A stretch of DNA of 42,281 nucleotides from Lachnospiraceae bacterium (GTDB lineage: Bacteria > Bacillota > Clostridia > Lachnospirales > Lachnospiraceae). The notes under the pieces were generated by a model, which saw only the letters and a program-made list of their open reading frames with translations, did no database searches and had not been told where the DNA came from. The stretch covers positions 1 through 42,281 of the forward strand of contig JAQXXU010000086.1 in the NCBI GenBank assembly GCA_029226225.1. The letters run 5' to 3'. Position 1 is the first letter of the stretch. The number at the start of each line of letters is the position of its first letter. Below are positions 8,335-16,749 of the stretch, piece by piece. Position numbers and translations under genes: made by a program.

Positions 8335-9608
8335 TGGAACACAAGAATATAGTAGCTACTATCTATATAAAGAATGGTAAGGCTGTAAAAAGTCCCGATG
8401 ATCTTTCAGATCCGCGGGACGTAATGCAGCTTGCAAACGGTTATAATGACAGCGGAGTCGATAAGATTTTTCTTATAGATTTATCAGACGATGAAGCCGA
8501 GCATATGACCAATATGATGGCCATTAGGAATATCAATCGTTCTATCGATGTAAAGACTGCTGGCGGAGGCAATATCAAAAGACTTGATGATATAAAGCTT
8601 TTTTTCTACGCCGGATGTCTGGAGGTTATCCTTAACGGTGGGAAACAGGAGACCATCGACATCGTAAAAGAGGCAGCTGTACGCTTTGGAAAAGAGAAAA
8701 TCCTGGTATCTGTTGACAATGTAAACTTCGCTTTTAAGACCCGTGACTATATAAAGGACTGTGTGCATGAGCTTGTCCTGATGAGCCCGGAGCTTGCCAG
8801 CGGCATAGAGAATATCACGAGTATCCCGTATATCCTGCGTCAGGACGAGTACGATCTGGATAAGATCACTGAGCTTATGAAGTCAGAGTCGATCCGAGGC
8901 ATCTACGGAGACTTTATCGACAGTGATAATACAGACATCATGCAGCTTAAGTCGACACTTTCAGACCGTGGCATCCTTATGGATAACTTCGAGCCGAAGC
9001 TCCACTGGGAGGACTTAAAGACTAACAGCGACGGTCTGGTCCCTGTCATAGCGCAGGACTATCAGACCGGGCAGGTCTATATGCTTGCCTACATGAATGA
9101 AGAGGCATTTAACACGACTATCCGCATTGGAAAAATGACTTACTGGAGCAGGTCACGTCAGGAGCTATGGACCAAGGGACTTACGTCAGGTCACATCCAG
9201 TATGTAAAGAGCCTTACGGCGGACTGTGACTACGATACGATCCTTGCTAAGATAAGCCAGGTCGGAGGAATAGCCTGTCACACCGGAGCACCATCGTGCT
9301 TCTTTAATAACATCATCCAGAAGGAGTACGTAGACCGTTCCCCTCGGAAGATCTTCGAGAATACTTTAAAGGAGATCATAAAGGAAAGAAATGAGGACTC
9401 AGCAGTAAAGGAGATATTCGACCAGGGAATCGATGAGATCCTCAGAAAAATCGGCGAAGAGACTTCGGAAGTCATTATCGCAGGAAAGGATTCGAATAAG
9501 TCGGAGATAGTCCATGAGATCACAGACCTGATCTATAATCTGATGTTCTTGATGAGTGATAATGAGATCAGCTGGGATGATATAACCACAGAATTAGCAA
9601 CCAGATAA
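8334..9608 (+). CDS. hisIE: HisIE with an N-terminal HisA/HisF-like domain
   Basis: A three-part 424-aa protein. Residues about 1-210 resemble a HisF/HisA TIM barrel: SDPRDVMQLANGYNDSGVDK, a FLIDLS strand, TAGGGNIKRLDDIKLFFYAGCLEVILN. The catalytic first-strand Asp of HisF is Tyr11 here, while the second Asp (128) remains, so this domain is probably inactive. Residues about 217-335 are HisI, phosphoribosyl-AMP cyclohydrolase, with MLAYMN, YWSRSRQELWTKG and the metal-site segment CHTG. Residues about 345-424 are HisE, phosphoribosyl-ATP pyrophosphatase, with EEIIKERNE and KIGEETSEVIIA. HisI and HisE activities are well supported; the role of the N-terminal domain is unknown. Last gene of the his operon. 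hisA, hisF, hisH and hisC are not in this window. Confidence 0.9.
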   Translation: MEHKNIVATIYIKNGKAVKSPDDLSDPRDVMQLANGYNDSGVDKIFLIDLSDDEAEHMTNMMAIRNINRSIDVKTAGGGNIKRLDDIKLFFYAGCLEVILNGGKQETIDIVKEAAVRFGKEKILVSVDNVNFAFKTRDYIKDCVHELVLMSPELASGIENITSIPYILRQDEYDLDKITELMKSESIRGIYGDFIDSDNTDIMQLKSTLSDRGILMDNFEPKLHWEDLKTNSDGLVPVIAQDYQTGQVYMLAYMNEEAFNTTIRIGKMTYWSRSRQELWTKGLTSGHIQYVKSLTADCDYDTILAKISQVGGIACHTGAPSCFFNNIIQKEYVDRSPRKIFENTLKEIIKERNEDSAVKEIFDQGIDEILRKIGEETSEVIIAGKDSNKSEIVHEITDLIYNLMFLMSDNEISWDDITTELATR

Positions 9609-9609
9609 T

Positions 9610-11481
9610 ATGAGACAGTTAGCATTAACAGACGATATACTGATGCAGATCGAAGAACCTGGCAGGTATATCGGAAACGAAATAAACAGCACCGTAAAAG
9701 ACAAGTCGCAGGTCGCCCTGCGATTTGCCTTTTGTTTTCCTGATGTATATGAGATAGGGATGAGTCATCTGGGAATCCAGATCCTCTATGAGATGTTCAA
9801 CCGCAGAAGCGACGTCTGGTGTGAGAGAGTCTATTCCCCTTGGCCGGATCTATCAGAGATCATGAAGGAGAGGCATATACCTCTTTTCGCTTTAGAGTCA
9901 CAGGATCCGATAAAGGTCTTTGATTTCTTAGGCATAACGCTTCAGTATGAGATGTGCTATACGAATATCCTGCAGGTATTAGATCTGTCGGGAATCCCAT
10001 TTCATGCCACAGAGCGTACAGATGATGATCCGCTAGTAATAGGCGGTGGACCATGTGCATATAATCCAGAGCCTATAGCTCCTTTTTTCGACCTCTTTTA
10101 TATAGGCGAAGGAGAAAATGAGTACAATCAGCTCTTTGATCTGTATATCCAGATGAGAAAAGACGGTTCGTATTCAAGAAGGAGCTTCCTGTGTAAAGCA
10201 GCAGAAATCCCTGGAATCTATGTGCCATCGTTTTATGAGACAGAGTATAACACTGATGGCACGATAAAGAGCTTCTGCCCGACGGAGGAGGAAATCCCAT
10301 CTGTGATAAAGCGTCAGGTAGATACTGACATGGACGATGCGCCTTATCCGACGAAGCCCATAATACCTTACGTCAGAGCCACCCAGGACAGGGTGGTCCT
10401 GGAAGTCATGCGTGGCTGTATCAGAGGCTGCCGGTTCTGTCAGGCCGGGATGGTGTACCGCCCGTGCCGGCAGAAATCTATTGACGTACTGAAAAAATAC
10501 GCCGTAGAAATGCTAGAGAATACCGGCTACGATGAGATATCGCTTAGTTCCCTCTCTACGAGTGATTATGAGAAGCTGCCGGAATTTATCGATTTTCTTA
10601 TAGAAGAATGCGAGAAGAGAAAGATAAATATCACTCTGCCATCTCTTCGTATAGACGCTTTTTCCTTAGATGTCATGAGCAAGGTCCAGGATATAAAAAA
10701 GAGTTCCCTGACCTTTGCTCCGGAGGCCGGAAGCCAGAGGATGCGTGATGTCATAAATAAGGGCCTTACCGTAGATGACATCATGAACGGAGCCAGGGAC
10801 GCCTTCCTCGGAGGCTGGAAGAAGGTAAAACTCTACTTTATGCTTGGTCTTCCGACAGAGACAGAAGAGGACATGGAGGCCATACCTGACCTGGCACAGG
10901 ATATAGCTCATCTCTATTATGATACACTTCCAGATAAGGCGACAAGAGGCGGCAGGTGTCAGATCACTATATCGACATCGTTCTTTGTGCCGAAACCTTT
11001 TACACCTTTCCAGTGAGCGAGGATGTATCCGCCGGAGGAGTACCTGCGCAGAGCTTCTGTAGTAAATCACAGGATGAAGGATGAGCCCAACCATAAGTGC
11101 CTGTCATATCAGTGGCACGAAGCAAAGACCACTGTTCTTGAAGGTATTTTTGCAAGAGGTGATAGAAAAGTCTCGGACGTGATAGAGTATGCATATACTC
11201 ATGGCTGTTACTTCGATGCCTGGAATGAGTATTTCAAGCCTGAAGTCTGGGACGAGGCATTTATAGCCTGCGGAGTGGACCCTGATTTCTATACGATGCG
11301 AGAAAGAGACCTGAGTGAGATCCTTCCATGGGACTTTATCGATACTGGTATAAGCCGCCGATTCTTAGAAAATGAATGGAAACGTGCAGTATTAGATCAG
11401 GCTGTCACACCGAACTGCCGTGAGAAATGTTCAGGCTGTGGATGCGCACAGTTTAAGACAGGGGTATGCTATGGATATTAG
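9610..11481 (+). pseudogene. TIGR03960-type B12-binding-like radical SAM protein, interrupted by in-frame TGA
   Basis: One continuous reading frame of 623 aa is interrupted by a single TGA at 11014-11016. The first part (468 aa) ends in the conserved KPFTPFQ. The rest resumes in the same frame with ARMYPPEEYLRRASVV, and the family has Trp at this point (TPFQW), so TGG to TGA is the simplest explanation. The radical SAM cluster motif CxxxCxxC is intact (GCIRGCRFC, about 270-277). TGG encodes Trp elsewhere in the gene and TGA ends neighbouring genes, so TGA is not a general Trp codon. Options are a pseudogene, a sequencing error, or a split functional pair (an ATG exists at 11023). It is adjacent to its usual DUF2344 partner, which it overlaps. 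Confidence 0.85.
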
Positions 11482-12238
11482 AGTCAGATTTAGCAAATAC
11501 GGACCGATAAAGTACGTAGGTCACCTTGACCTGATGAGGTATTTTCAGAAAGCTTTGCGGAGGAGCGGTCTGCCGATATCTTTTTCAAAGGGTTTTTCAC
11601 CTCATCCTATAATGTCCTTCGCCTCACCGCTCGGTGTCGGTATCACGAGTGAGGGTGAATACATGGATTTTTCGCTAGAGGAAAATATCATGCCTGAGGA
11701 GATAATGGATGCACTTAATGCACAGATGGCGGATGGAGTAGAGATACTGTCCGCTACAGAAAGACAGTCTACGAAGAAGGCTATGGCTGAACTGCAGGGA
11801 GCTTCATATCTGGTGTATTTTAAGAGAACTGACGCGTCTTTTGCGCCAGACACAGAGGTTCTCAGAAAAGCAGTAGCTGACATGGTAAAAAATGCATCGT
11901 CACTTACTGTTACTAAAAAGACAAAGAAGAGCGAAAGAGAGGTTGACCTGCTCCCGCTGATCTATGAGATGGAAGTGCTGGACAGATTTCCGGAGGATAA
12001 GCGGGATCACTATATATCTGACTGGCAGCATAATGGATTTCTGCTCTCAGAAAATGATCCGGCTGTCTACATGAAGGTCTGTGCCAGAAGTTCTGATAAT
12101 TTAAAGCCGGAGCTTCTGATGAACGCAGTGTTTAACACAGCCGGGACTGAAGATTTATTTACGATAGGAATCCACAGGCTCGACATGTTTGCACAGTCAG
12201 AGGACGGCAGCCTGATATCGTTAGGAGATGCCTCATGA
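11471..12238 (+). CDS. TIGR03936 / DUF2344 radical-SAM-linked protein
   Basis: 255-aa protein of the TIGR03936 family, encoded or fused next to the TIGR03960 radical SAM protein in many Firmicutes. Recognisable pieces are VRFSKYGPIKYVGHLDLMR at the N-terminus, LRRSGLPISFSKGFSPHP (about 30-47) and the SFASPLGVGITSEGEYMD block. Its biochemical function is unknown; the pair is probably involved in RNA modification or processing, judging from the RNase E/G neighbour (inference). ATG 11471 overlaps the end of the radical SAM frame by 11 bases. Its stop overlaps the RNase gene start by 4 bases. Confidence 0.88.
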   Translation: MDIRVRFSKYGPIKYVGHLDLMRYFQKALRRSGLPISFSKGFSPHPIMSFASPLGVGITSEGEYMDFSLEENIMPEEIMDALNAQMADGVEILSATERQSTKKAMAELQGASYLVYFKRTDASFAPDTEVLRKAVADMVKNASSLTVTKKTKKSEREVDLLPLIYEMEVLDRFPEDKRDHYISDWQHNGFLLSENDPAVYMKVCARSSDNLKPELLMNAVFNTAGTEDLFTIGIHRLDMFAQSEDGSLISLGDAS

Positions 12239-13395
12239 CTGAATGCTTCCTGGTCTATGACCGGCTTGAACAAGATGGCGCATTCGTAAAGGTGCTGGCC
12301 TGTTTCAGAGAAGAGGACAGAAAGCTTCTGTACATCAGGTACGCGGATGAAGCTAAAAACAGCATAGTCGGGAATGTCTATGCAGCCAGGGTCGAGAAAA
12401 ATGTCCCCGGCGTCGGTACTTTTCTGGTGATACCAGATGGACATATATGTGTCCATGAGAAAAATGCACTAAAACCTTTTTACATCAGAAGACAGAGCCC
12501 CTCTAAGGAATTAAGCGAGGGAGACCTGGTCCTGGTACAGGTAGTTAAGGATGCTATAAAGACAAAGGATCCGGAAGGAAGGTTTACAGTTTCTATAAAA
12601 ACTCCGGACTTTATATTAGAGCATCCAGGGACCGGGGTTAATTTCTCGAAGAAACTCGATGCGGCAAAAAGAGAAGAATTCGCTGGGATTTCTTCAGACG
12701 GGAACTTCCTTCTGGTGCGGACAGCGGCACAGACTAAAAGTGCTGCTGAAATCTCAGCGGAAGTAAAGCAGGCAGCAGAAAAGCTTTCGGATATTTTTTC
12801 AAATGGAAAAAATCATACCGGACCGGCACTGGTCTGGGAGAGTGAGGATCTGCTTAATTCGCTGCTTACGGCCTTTCCATTTGCCGCAAATGATCTGACA
12901 GTAAGTACTATAAAGACAAGTGATGAAGAGATATACAGAAAGCTTGGAGACTACGGAGAACTCTATAAAGACGAGGGCCTTTCACTATTAGACCTGTACA
13001 GGATACGCACCATAACGGACGAACTCCTAAGAAAAACTGTCTGGCTTAAAAGCGGCGCAAACATAGTGATCGAGCAGACTGAAGCTTTAAGCGTGATCGA
13101 TGTGAACAGCGCGAAGTCAAAAAAGTCAGCTTCCTTTACAGTGAACAGGGAAGCAGCTGCCGAGATAATGGACCAGATCAGGCTCAGGAACATCTCGGGC
13201 ATCATCATTATAGACTTCATGAAGATGCATTCGGAAGACGAGCGGAAAGGCATCATCGCCATTATGCGCTCTCTGGCAAAAATGGATCCGGCAAGGATAT
13301 CTGTGGAGGGTTTTACAAAACTCGGTCTTCTGGAAATGACAAGGGAAAAACTATATCCTCCGGTATCAGAAATACTTAAGACGATAAGGAAATGA
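12235..13395 (+). CDS. rng: Ribonuclease E/G family protein
   Basis: 386-aa endoribonuclease of the RNase G/E catalytic-domain family, involved in rRNA and mRNA processing. An S1-like RNA-binding region lies at about 38-120 (SIVGNVYAARVEKNVPGVGTF). The Mg-binding pair is visible as IDVNSAKS (about 287-294) and IIDFMKM (about 324-330, IDFIDM in most relatives). The enzyme is shorter than RNase G of E. coli and shows no CxxC zinc link near the end. It overlaps the DUF2344 gene, consistent with an RNA-linked operon. Confidence 0.9.
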   Translation: MTECFLVYDRLEQDGAFVKVLACFREEDRKLLYIRYADEAKNSIVGNVYAARVEKNVPGVGTFLVIPDGHICVHEKNALKPFYIRRQSPSKELSEGDLVLVQVVKDAIKTKDPEGRFTVSIKTPDFILEHPGTGVNFSKKLDAAKREEFAGISSDGNFLLVRTAAQTKSAAEISAEVKQAAEKLSDIFSNGKNHTGPALVWESEDLLNSLLTAFPFAANDLTVSTIKTSDEEIYRKLGDYGELYKDEGLSLLDLYRIRTITDELLRKTVWLKSGANIVIEQTEALSVIDVNSAKSKKSASFTVNREAAAEIMDQIRLRNISGIIIIDFMKMHSEDERKGIIAIMRSLAKMDPARISVEGFTKLGLLEMTREKLYPPVSEILKTIRK

Positions 13396-13402
13396 TGATC
13401 AG

Positions 13403-14030
13403 ATGAAAAACAGAAGCGTAATTCTTCGACTTATAGCATTCATGACAGTCCTTTATCTGTTGCTTTCTATTGTAGGCGCAGCATTTTTAGGACTAAGCAG
13501 TAAGAAAAATATCTACGTGGCATATGAATACGGACATATAATACACCTGGATTTCAGAAGCTGGCGGGTGATTTTTGTCATAGCTGTTATCCTGCTTATC
13601 GCGATCATCATATCGGCATATGGTTGGATAAAAAGACTGTCGGCAAAGGGACTTATCATAGCTTCCTGTATTATGGCCGGGATCATGTTCATCTCCGATA
13701 GACCGTGTTTCCATACTCATAAGAAGATCATCCGATAAGACAAATGGAAAGTATCTTCTTCAGATATCTGATCAGAGTGGAGTGATCGCCTCTAAGTATT
13801 TTAGCGGTTCGGATATAGACAAAGGAAAAGCAGATCAGGTGAGTCTTGACGTGCCTGAACAGAAAGCAGGAAAGAAGTACCTCATCACGGTTCAGAACAT
13901 AAACGACAAAACCGGAGACATAAAGATATTCAGAGCCTGTACTGATGCGCTGGATCTATATGAGGGAAAAACACAGGTGAACGGAGAAACGCAGAAAGGC
14001 TGTCTGCTTATCGATGCTTATCATAAATAA
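13403..14030 (+). pseudogene. Membrane protein gene split by a frameshift
   Basis: The first part (13403-13738) encodes 111 aa with three hydrophobic segments (about 10-30, 50-70, 82-96), ending in a short tail. The downstream +1 frame is open from at least 13690 through a stop at 14030, and no ribosome binding site marks a new start; the only candidate is a GTG at 13782. Read together, the two parts make one membrane-anchored protein with a roughly 100-aa hydrophilic domain outside the membrane. A single-base loss between about 13690 and 13738 explains the split; it could be a true mutation or a sequencing error. The family was not recognised. It lies 7 bases after the RNase gene. Confidence 0.55.
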
Positions 14031-14034
14031 ATTA

Positions 14035-14063
14035 TTGACAGCAGATTTTTTATATGATATGAT
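14035..14063 (+). promoter_or_regulatory. Sigma-A promoter of rplU-prp-rpmA
   Basis: TTGACA (14035-14040), a 17-base spacer and TATGAT (14058-14063). Start of transcription is expected near 14070, directly upstream of a structured leader. Confidence 0.9.
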
Positions 14064-14069
14064 TATCAG

Positions 14070-14150
14070 CGTTGACGCCCAGATAGGTAGGTAAAGACTG
14101 TCCAGGAGACAGCACCAGTTCTGGCGGAGGGAACAAATAGTTTCATTAGT
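14070..14150 (+). ncRNA. Putative L21 (rplU) leader RNA
   Basis: An untranslated leader of about 90 bases lies between the promoter and rplU. It has local pairing (for example CTGTC / GACAG around a CAGGA loop near 14098-14112) and a purine-rich run ending in AGGAGG. L21 leaders that sense ribosomal protein are known upstream of rplU in Firmicutes. Assignment rests on position and partial structure, not on a consensus alignment. Confidence 0.5.
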
Positions 14151-14164
14151 ACAGGAGGTTTAGA

Positions 14165-14473
14165 ATGTACGCAGTTATCGCAACAGGTGGAAAGCAGTAT
14201 AAGGTTTCCGAAGGAGACGTTATCAGAGTTGAGAAGCTCGGAAAGAACGAGGGAGACAAGGTATCATTTGATCAGGTTCTTCTCGTTGGCGGAGATGAGA
14301 CAAAGGTCGGAAATCCTACAGTAAGCGGAGCTTCTGTTGATGCTTCAGTAGTAAAGGAAGCCAGAGCAAAGAAGGTCATCGTTTACAAGTATAAGCCAAA
14401 GACAGGCTATCATAAGAAGAACGGACATCGTCAGTCTTACACAGAAGTAAAGATCGAGAAGATCAACGCTTAA
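14165..14473 (+). CDS. rplU: 50S ribosomal protein L21
   Basis: 102-aa L21, a 23S rRNA-binding protein of the large subunit. It opens with [18 protein letters not shown] and closes with the basic [22 protein letters not shown] block, both diagnostic. Strong AGGAGG upstream. First gene of the L21-Prp-L27 operon; its TAA overlaps the prp ATG by one base. Confidence 0.98.
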   Translation: MYAVIATGGKQYKVSEGDVIRVEKLGKNEGDKVSFDQVLLVGGDETKVGNPTVSGASVDASVVKEARAKKVIVYKYKPKTGYHKKNGHRQSYTEVKIEKINA

Positions 14474-14796
14474 TGATCCGCGTCACTGTCATAAAGAACG
14501 GCGATACATATAAAAGCATTGAATCGAAAGGGCACGCAGATTTTTCTGCTTTTGGGAAAGACATCGTGTGTGCGGCAGCTTCAGTCCTTATCATAAATAC
14601 CTTAAACGGCATAGACCAGTTTTCTGATACGAAAATGGATGTGACGTCAGAGGACAGCGGCTATCTGAAAGCTGTATTTCCAGATGGGTGCGATGAGAGG
14701 GCACAGGTGCTTCTGGATTCGATGGTTTTGGGACTTACACAGATAGAAAAACAGTACGGAAAGAGATATCTTTCCATAGATATTCAGGAGGAATAA
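14473..14796 (+). CDS. prp: Ribosomal-processing cysteine protease Prp
   Basis: 107-aa protease of the YsxB/Prp family, which removes the N-terminal extension of L27 before ribosome assembly in Firmicutes. The catalytic pair is visible: His21 in KGHADFS and Cys33 in DIVCAAAS. It lies between rplU and rpmA, the canonical position. Its substrate site is present in the downstream L27 (LNLQFFA). Overlaps rplU by one base. Confidence 0.95.
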   Translation: MIRVTVIKNGDTYKSIESKGHADFSAFGKDIVCAAASVLIINTLNGIDQFSDTKMDVTSEDSGYLKAVFPDGCDERAQVLLDSMVLGLTQIEKQYGKRYLSIDIQEE

Positions 14797-14797
14797 T

Positions 14798-15082
14798 ATG
14801 TTAGAGTTAAATCTTCAGTTTTTCGCTCATAAAAAGGGAATGGGATCAACCAAGAACGGTCGTGATTCTGAGTCAAAGAGATTAGGCGCCAAGAGAGCTG
14901 ACGGTCAGTTCGTTAAGGCTGGAAATATCATCTACAGACAGCGTGGAACCAGGATCCATCCGGGAACAAACGTTATGAAGGGTGGAGACGATACTCTCTT
15001 CGCTACACAGGATGGTATCCTTCGTTTCGAGCGTAAGGGCAGAGACAAGAAGGTTGCAAGCGTTTACCCTGTAGCAGAGTAA
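14798..15082 (+). CDS. rpmA: 50S ribosomal protein L27 with Prp-cleaved N-terminal extension
   Basis: 94-aa L27. Residues 1-9 (MLELNLQFF) are the Firmicute extension; Prp is known to cut before the AHKKG that becomes the mature N-terminus reaching the peptidyl-transferase centre. The body, with [18 protein letters not shown] and [10 protein letters not shown], is diagnostic. A terminator-like hairpin lies just downstream, before obg. Confidence 0.98.
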   Translation: MLELNLQFFAHKKGMGSTKNGRDSESKRLGAKRADGQFVKAGNIIYRQRGTRIHPGTNVMKGGDDTLFATQDGILRFERKGRDKKVASVYPVAE

Positions 15083-15101
15083 TCTATCATTTTGACCACA
15101 G

Positions 15102-15144
15102 AGCCTGATCCTGCTTTTTATAGTGAGATCAGGCTTTTTCTTTT
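15102..15144 (+). terminator. Terminator between rpmA and obg
   Basis: A 9-bp stem (AGCCTGATC / GATCAGGCT, 15102-15110 and 15127-15135) with a 16-base loop, followed by TTTTTCTTTT. Because obg begins 17 bases later without an obvious promoter of its own, it probably reduces rather than stops read-through into obg. Confidence 0.8.
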
Positions 15145-15160
15145 AGTAGGAGGGATTTTT

Positions 15161-16435
15161 ATGTTTGCAGACCGTGCAAGGATAATCATTCAGTCAGGAA
15201 AGGGCGGAAACGGTCATGTCAGTTTCAGGCGTGAGAAATACGTTCCGGCTGGCGGACCTGACGGGGGAGACGGAGGACGCGGCGGTGACATTATTTTTGA
15301 AGTATCAGATCAGGTGAATAACCTGTCTGACTACAGGATGAGAAGAAAATTCGCTGCCACTAATGGTGAAGAGGGCGGAAAGAAGAAATGTCACGGCAAG
15401 GACGGGCAGGACTTAGTCCTCAAAGTCCCAGCTGGAACTGTGATAAAGGAAGCCCAGACCGGTCAGGTCATCTGTGATATGAGCGGAGATAATAAGCGGG
15501 TCGTGATCTTAAAGGGCGGCAAGGGCGGCCTCGGCAATATGCACTTTGCTACCTCTACGATGCAGGCACCTAAGTACGCAAAGCCGGGCGGAGAGGCAAA
15601 GAGCCTTGAGGTGATCCTGGAACTCAAGCTTTTAGCCGATGTAGGCCTTGTAGGTTACCCTAATGCAGGAAAGTCTACCCTGCTTTCGAGACTCTCGAAC
15701 GCAAAGCCTGAGATCGCAAACTACCCGTTTACTACGCTAAATCCGATTCTCGGGGTAGTAGACCTTCCTGGCGGAGGCAGCTTTGTGATGGCAGATATCC
15801 CTGGTATTATCGAGGGAGCTTCTGAAGGCGTGGGCTTGGGCCTTGAGTTCCTGCGCCATATAGAGAGATGTAAGGTCTTAGTACATATGGTGGATATCTC
15901 GGGAGTCGAGAGAGAAGACCCTATAGAAGACATAAAGGCTATCAACCTGGAGCTTGCCACCTATAACAAAAAGCTTTTAGACAAGCCTATCATCATAGCC
16001 TGCAACAAAGCAGATACCAGACCTGACGATGCAGAGGATATAAGAAAAAGGGTCGAAGATACTTTTCACAGAAAGACCTTCCTGATATCAGCAGTTTCAG
16101 GTCAGGGTGTCAAAGAACTCTTAGGCGAGATAGTAAAGGAACTCGACGAGTATAAGGATGAGACAGTAGTCTACGAGTCAAACTTTAACCCTGACGAGTT
16201 CTTCAAGGAAGATGATTCTTTTACAGTCGAACTGAACAAAGACGGCGAGTATGAGGTTACGGGGCCGAAGGTCGAGAAGATGCTTGGATTTACGAATCTC
16301 GATTCAGAGAAAGGCTTTGCCTTCTTTCAGAAATTTTTAAAGGAACAGGGAATCCTAAAAAAGCTTGAAGACATGGGAATCCAGGATGGAGACACGGTAA
16401 AGGTCTACGACCTGGAGTTCGAATACTATAAGTGA
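15161..16435 (+). CDS. obg: GTPase Obg/CgtA
   Basis: 424-aa Obg, a GTPase acting in 50S assembly and stress control. The Gly-rich Obg fold occupies about 1-158 (RARIIIQSGKGGNGHVSFRR, PDGGDGGRGG). The G domain follows: P-loop GYPNAGKS near 164-171, TTL switch, DIPGIIEGA near 209-217 and NKAD. The C-terminal OCT domain covers about 345-424. Start at ATG 15161 is preceded by GTAGGAGGG; an upstream in-frame extension into the terminator region is rejected. Position after rpmA is classical. Confidence 0.97.
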   Translation: MFADRARIIIQSGKGGNGHVSFRREKYVPAGGPDGGDGGRGGDIIFEVSDQVNNLSDYRMRRKFAATNGEEGGKKKCHGKDGQDLVLKVPAGTVIKEAQTGQVICDMSGDNKRVVILKGGKGGLGNMHFATSTMQAPKYAKPGGEAKSLEVILELKLLADVGLVGYPNAGKSTLLSRLSNAKPEIANYPFTTLNPILGVVDLPGGGSFVMADIPGIIEGASEGVGLGLEFLRHIERCKVLVHMVDISGVEREDPIEDIKAINLELATYNKKLLDKPIIIACNKADTRPDDAEDIRKRVEDTFHRKTFLISAVSGQGVKELLGEIVKELDEYKDETVVYESNFNPDEFFKEDDSFTVELNKDGEYEVTGPKVEKMLGFTNLDSEKGFAFFQKFLKEQGILKKLEDMGIQDGDTVKVYDLEFEYYK

Positions 16436-16452
16436 GTTCGGAGTTTTAAGTA

Positions 16453-16749
16453 ATGAGTTTAGAGTTAAAAAACAAACAGAGAGCGTATCTTTCAGGTCTT
16501 GCCGCAAAAATGCAGCCTATATTTCAGGTGGGAAAAAGCGATGTGACCCCGGAGATAGTTGACGCTATAGACGAGGCATTAGAGAAGAGAGAACTGATAA
16601 AAATATCTGTTCTTAAAAACTGCATGAATACGCCGGCCGATGTAGCCGAGACTCTGTCAGGAAGAACCAAATCTGTCGTAGTACGGGTTATCGGTAGGAA
16701 AATCGTCCTTTACAGACCGGCTAAAAAGCCGGTTATCGAGCTGCCGTGA
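16453..16749 (+). CDS. yhbY: YhbY/CRS1-domain ribosome-associated RNA-binding protein
   Basis: 98-aa CRS1-YhbY domain protein that binds pre-50S RNA. It begins LKNKQRAYLSGLAAKMQPIFQVGKSDVT, the usual opening. The stretch LIKISVLKNC is the middle strand-helix, and it ends with VVRVIGRKIVLYR. It sits between obg and nadD, a common order in Firmicutes. Its stop overlaps the nadD ATG. Confidence 0.92.
   Translation: MSLELKNKQRAYLSGLAAKMQPIFQVGKSDVTPEIVDAIDEALEKRELIKISVLKNCMNTPADVAETLSGRTKSVVVRVIGRKIVLYRPAKKPVIELP

Noticed and set aside
11014-11016. TGA as selenocysteine or reassigned Trp codon
   Set aside because: The conserved residue is Trp, not Cys; TGG is used elsewhere in the gene, and TGA ends many neighbouring genes.
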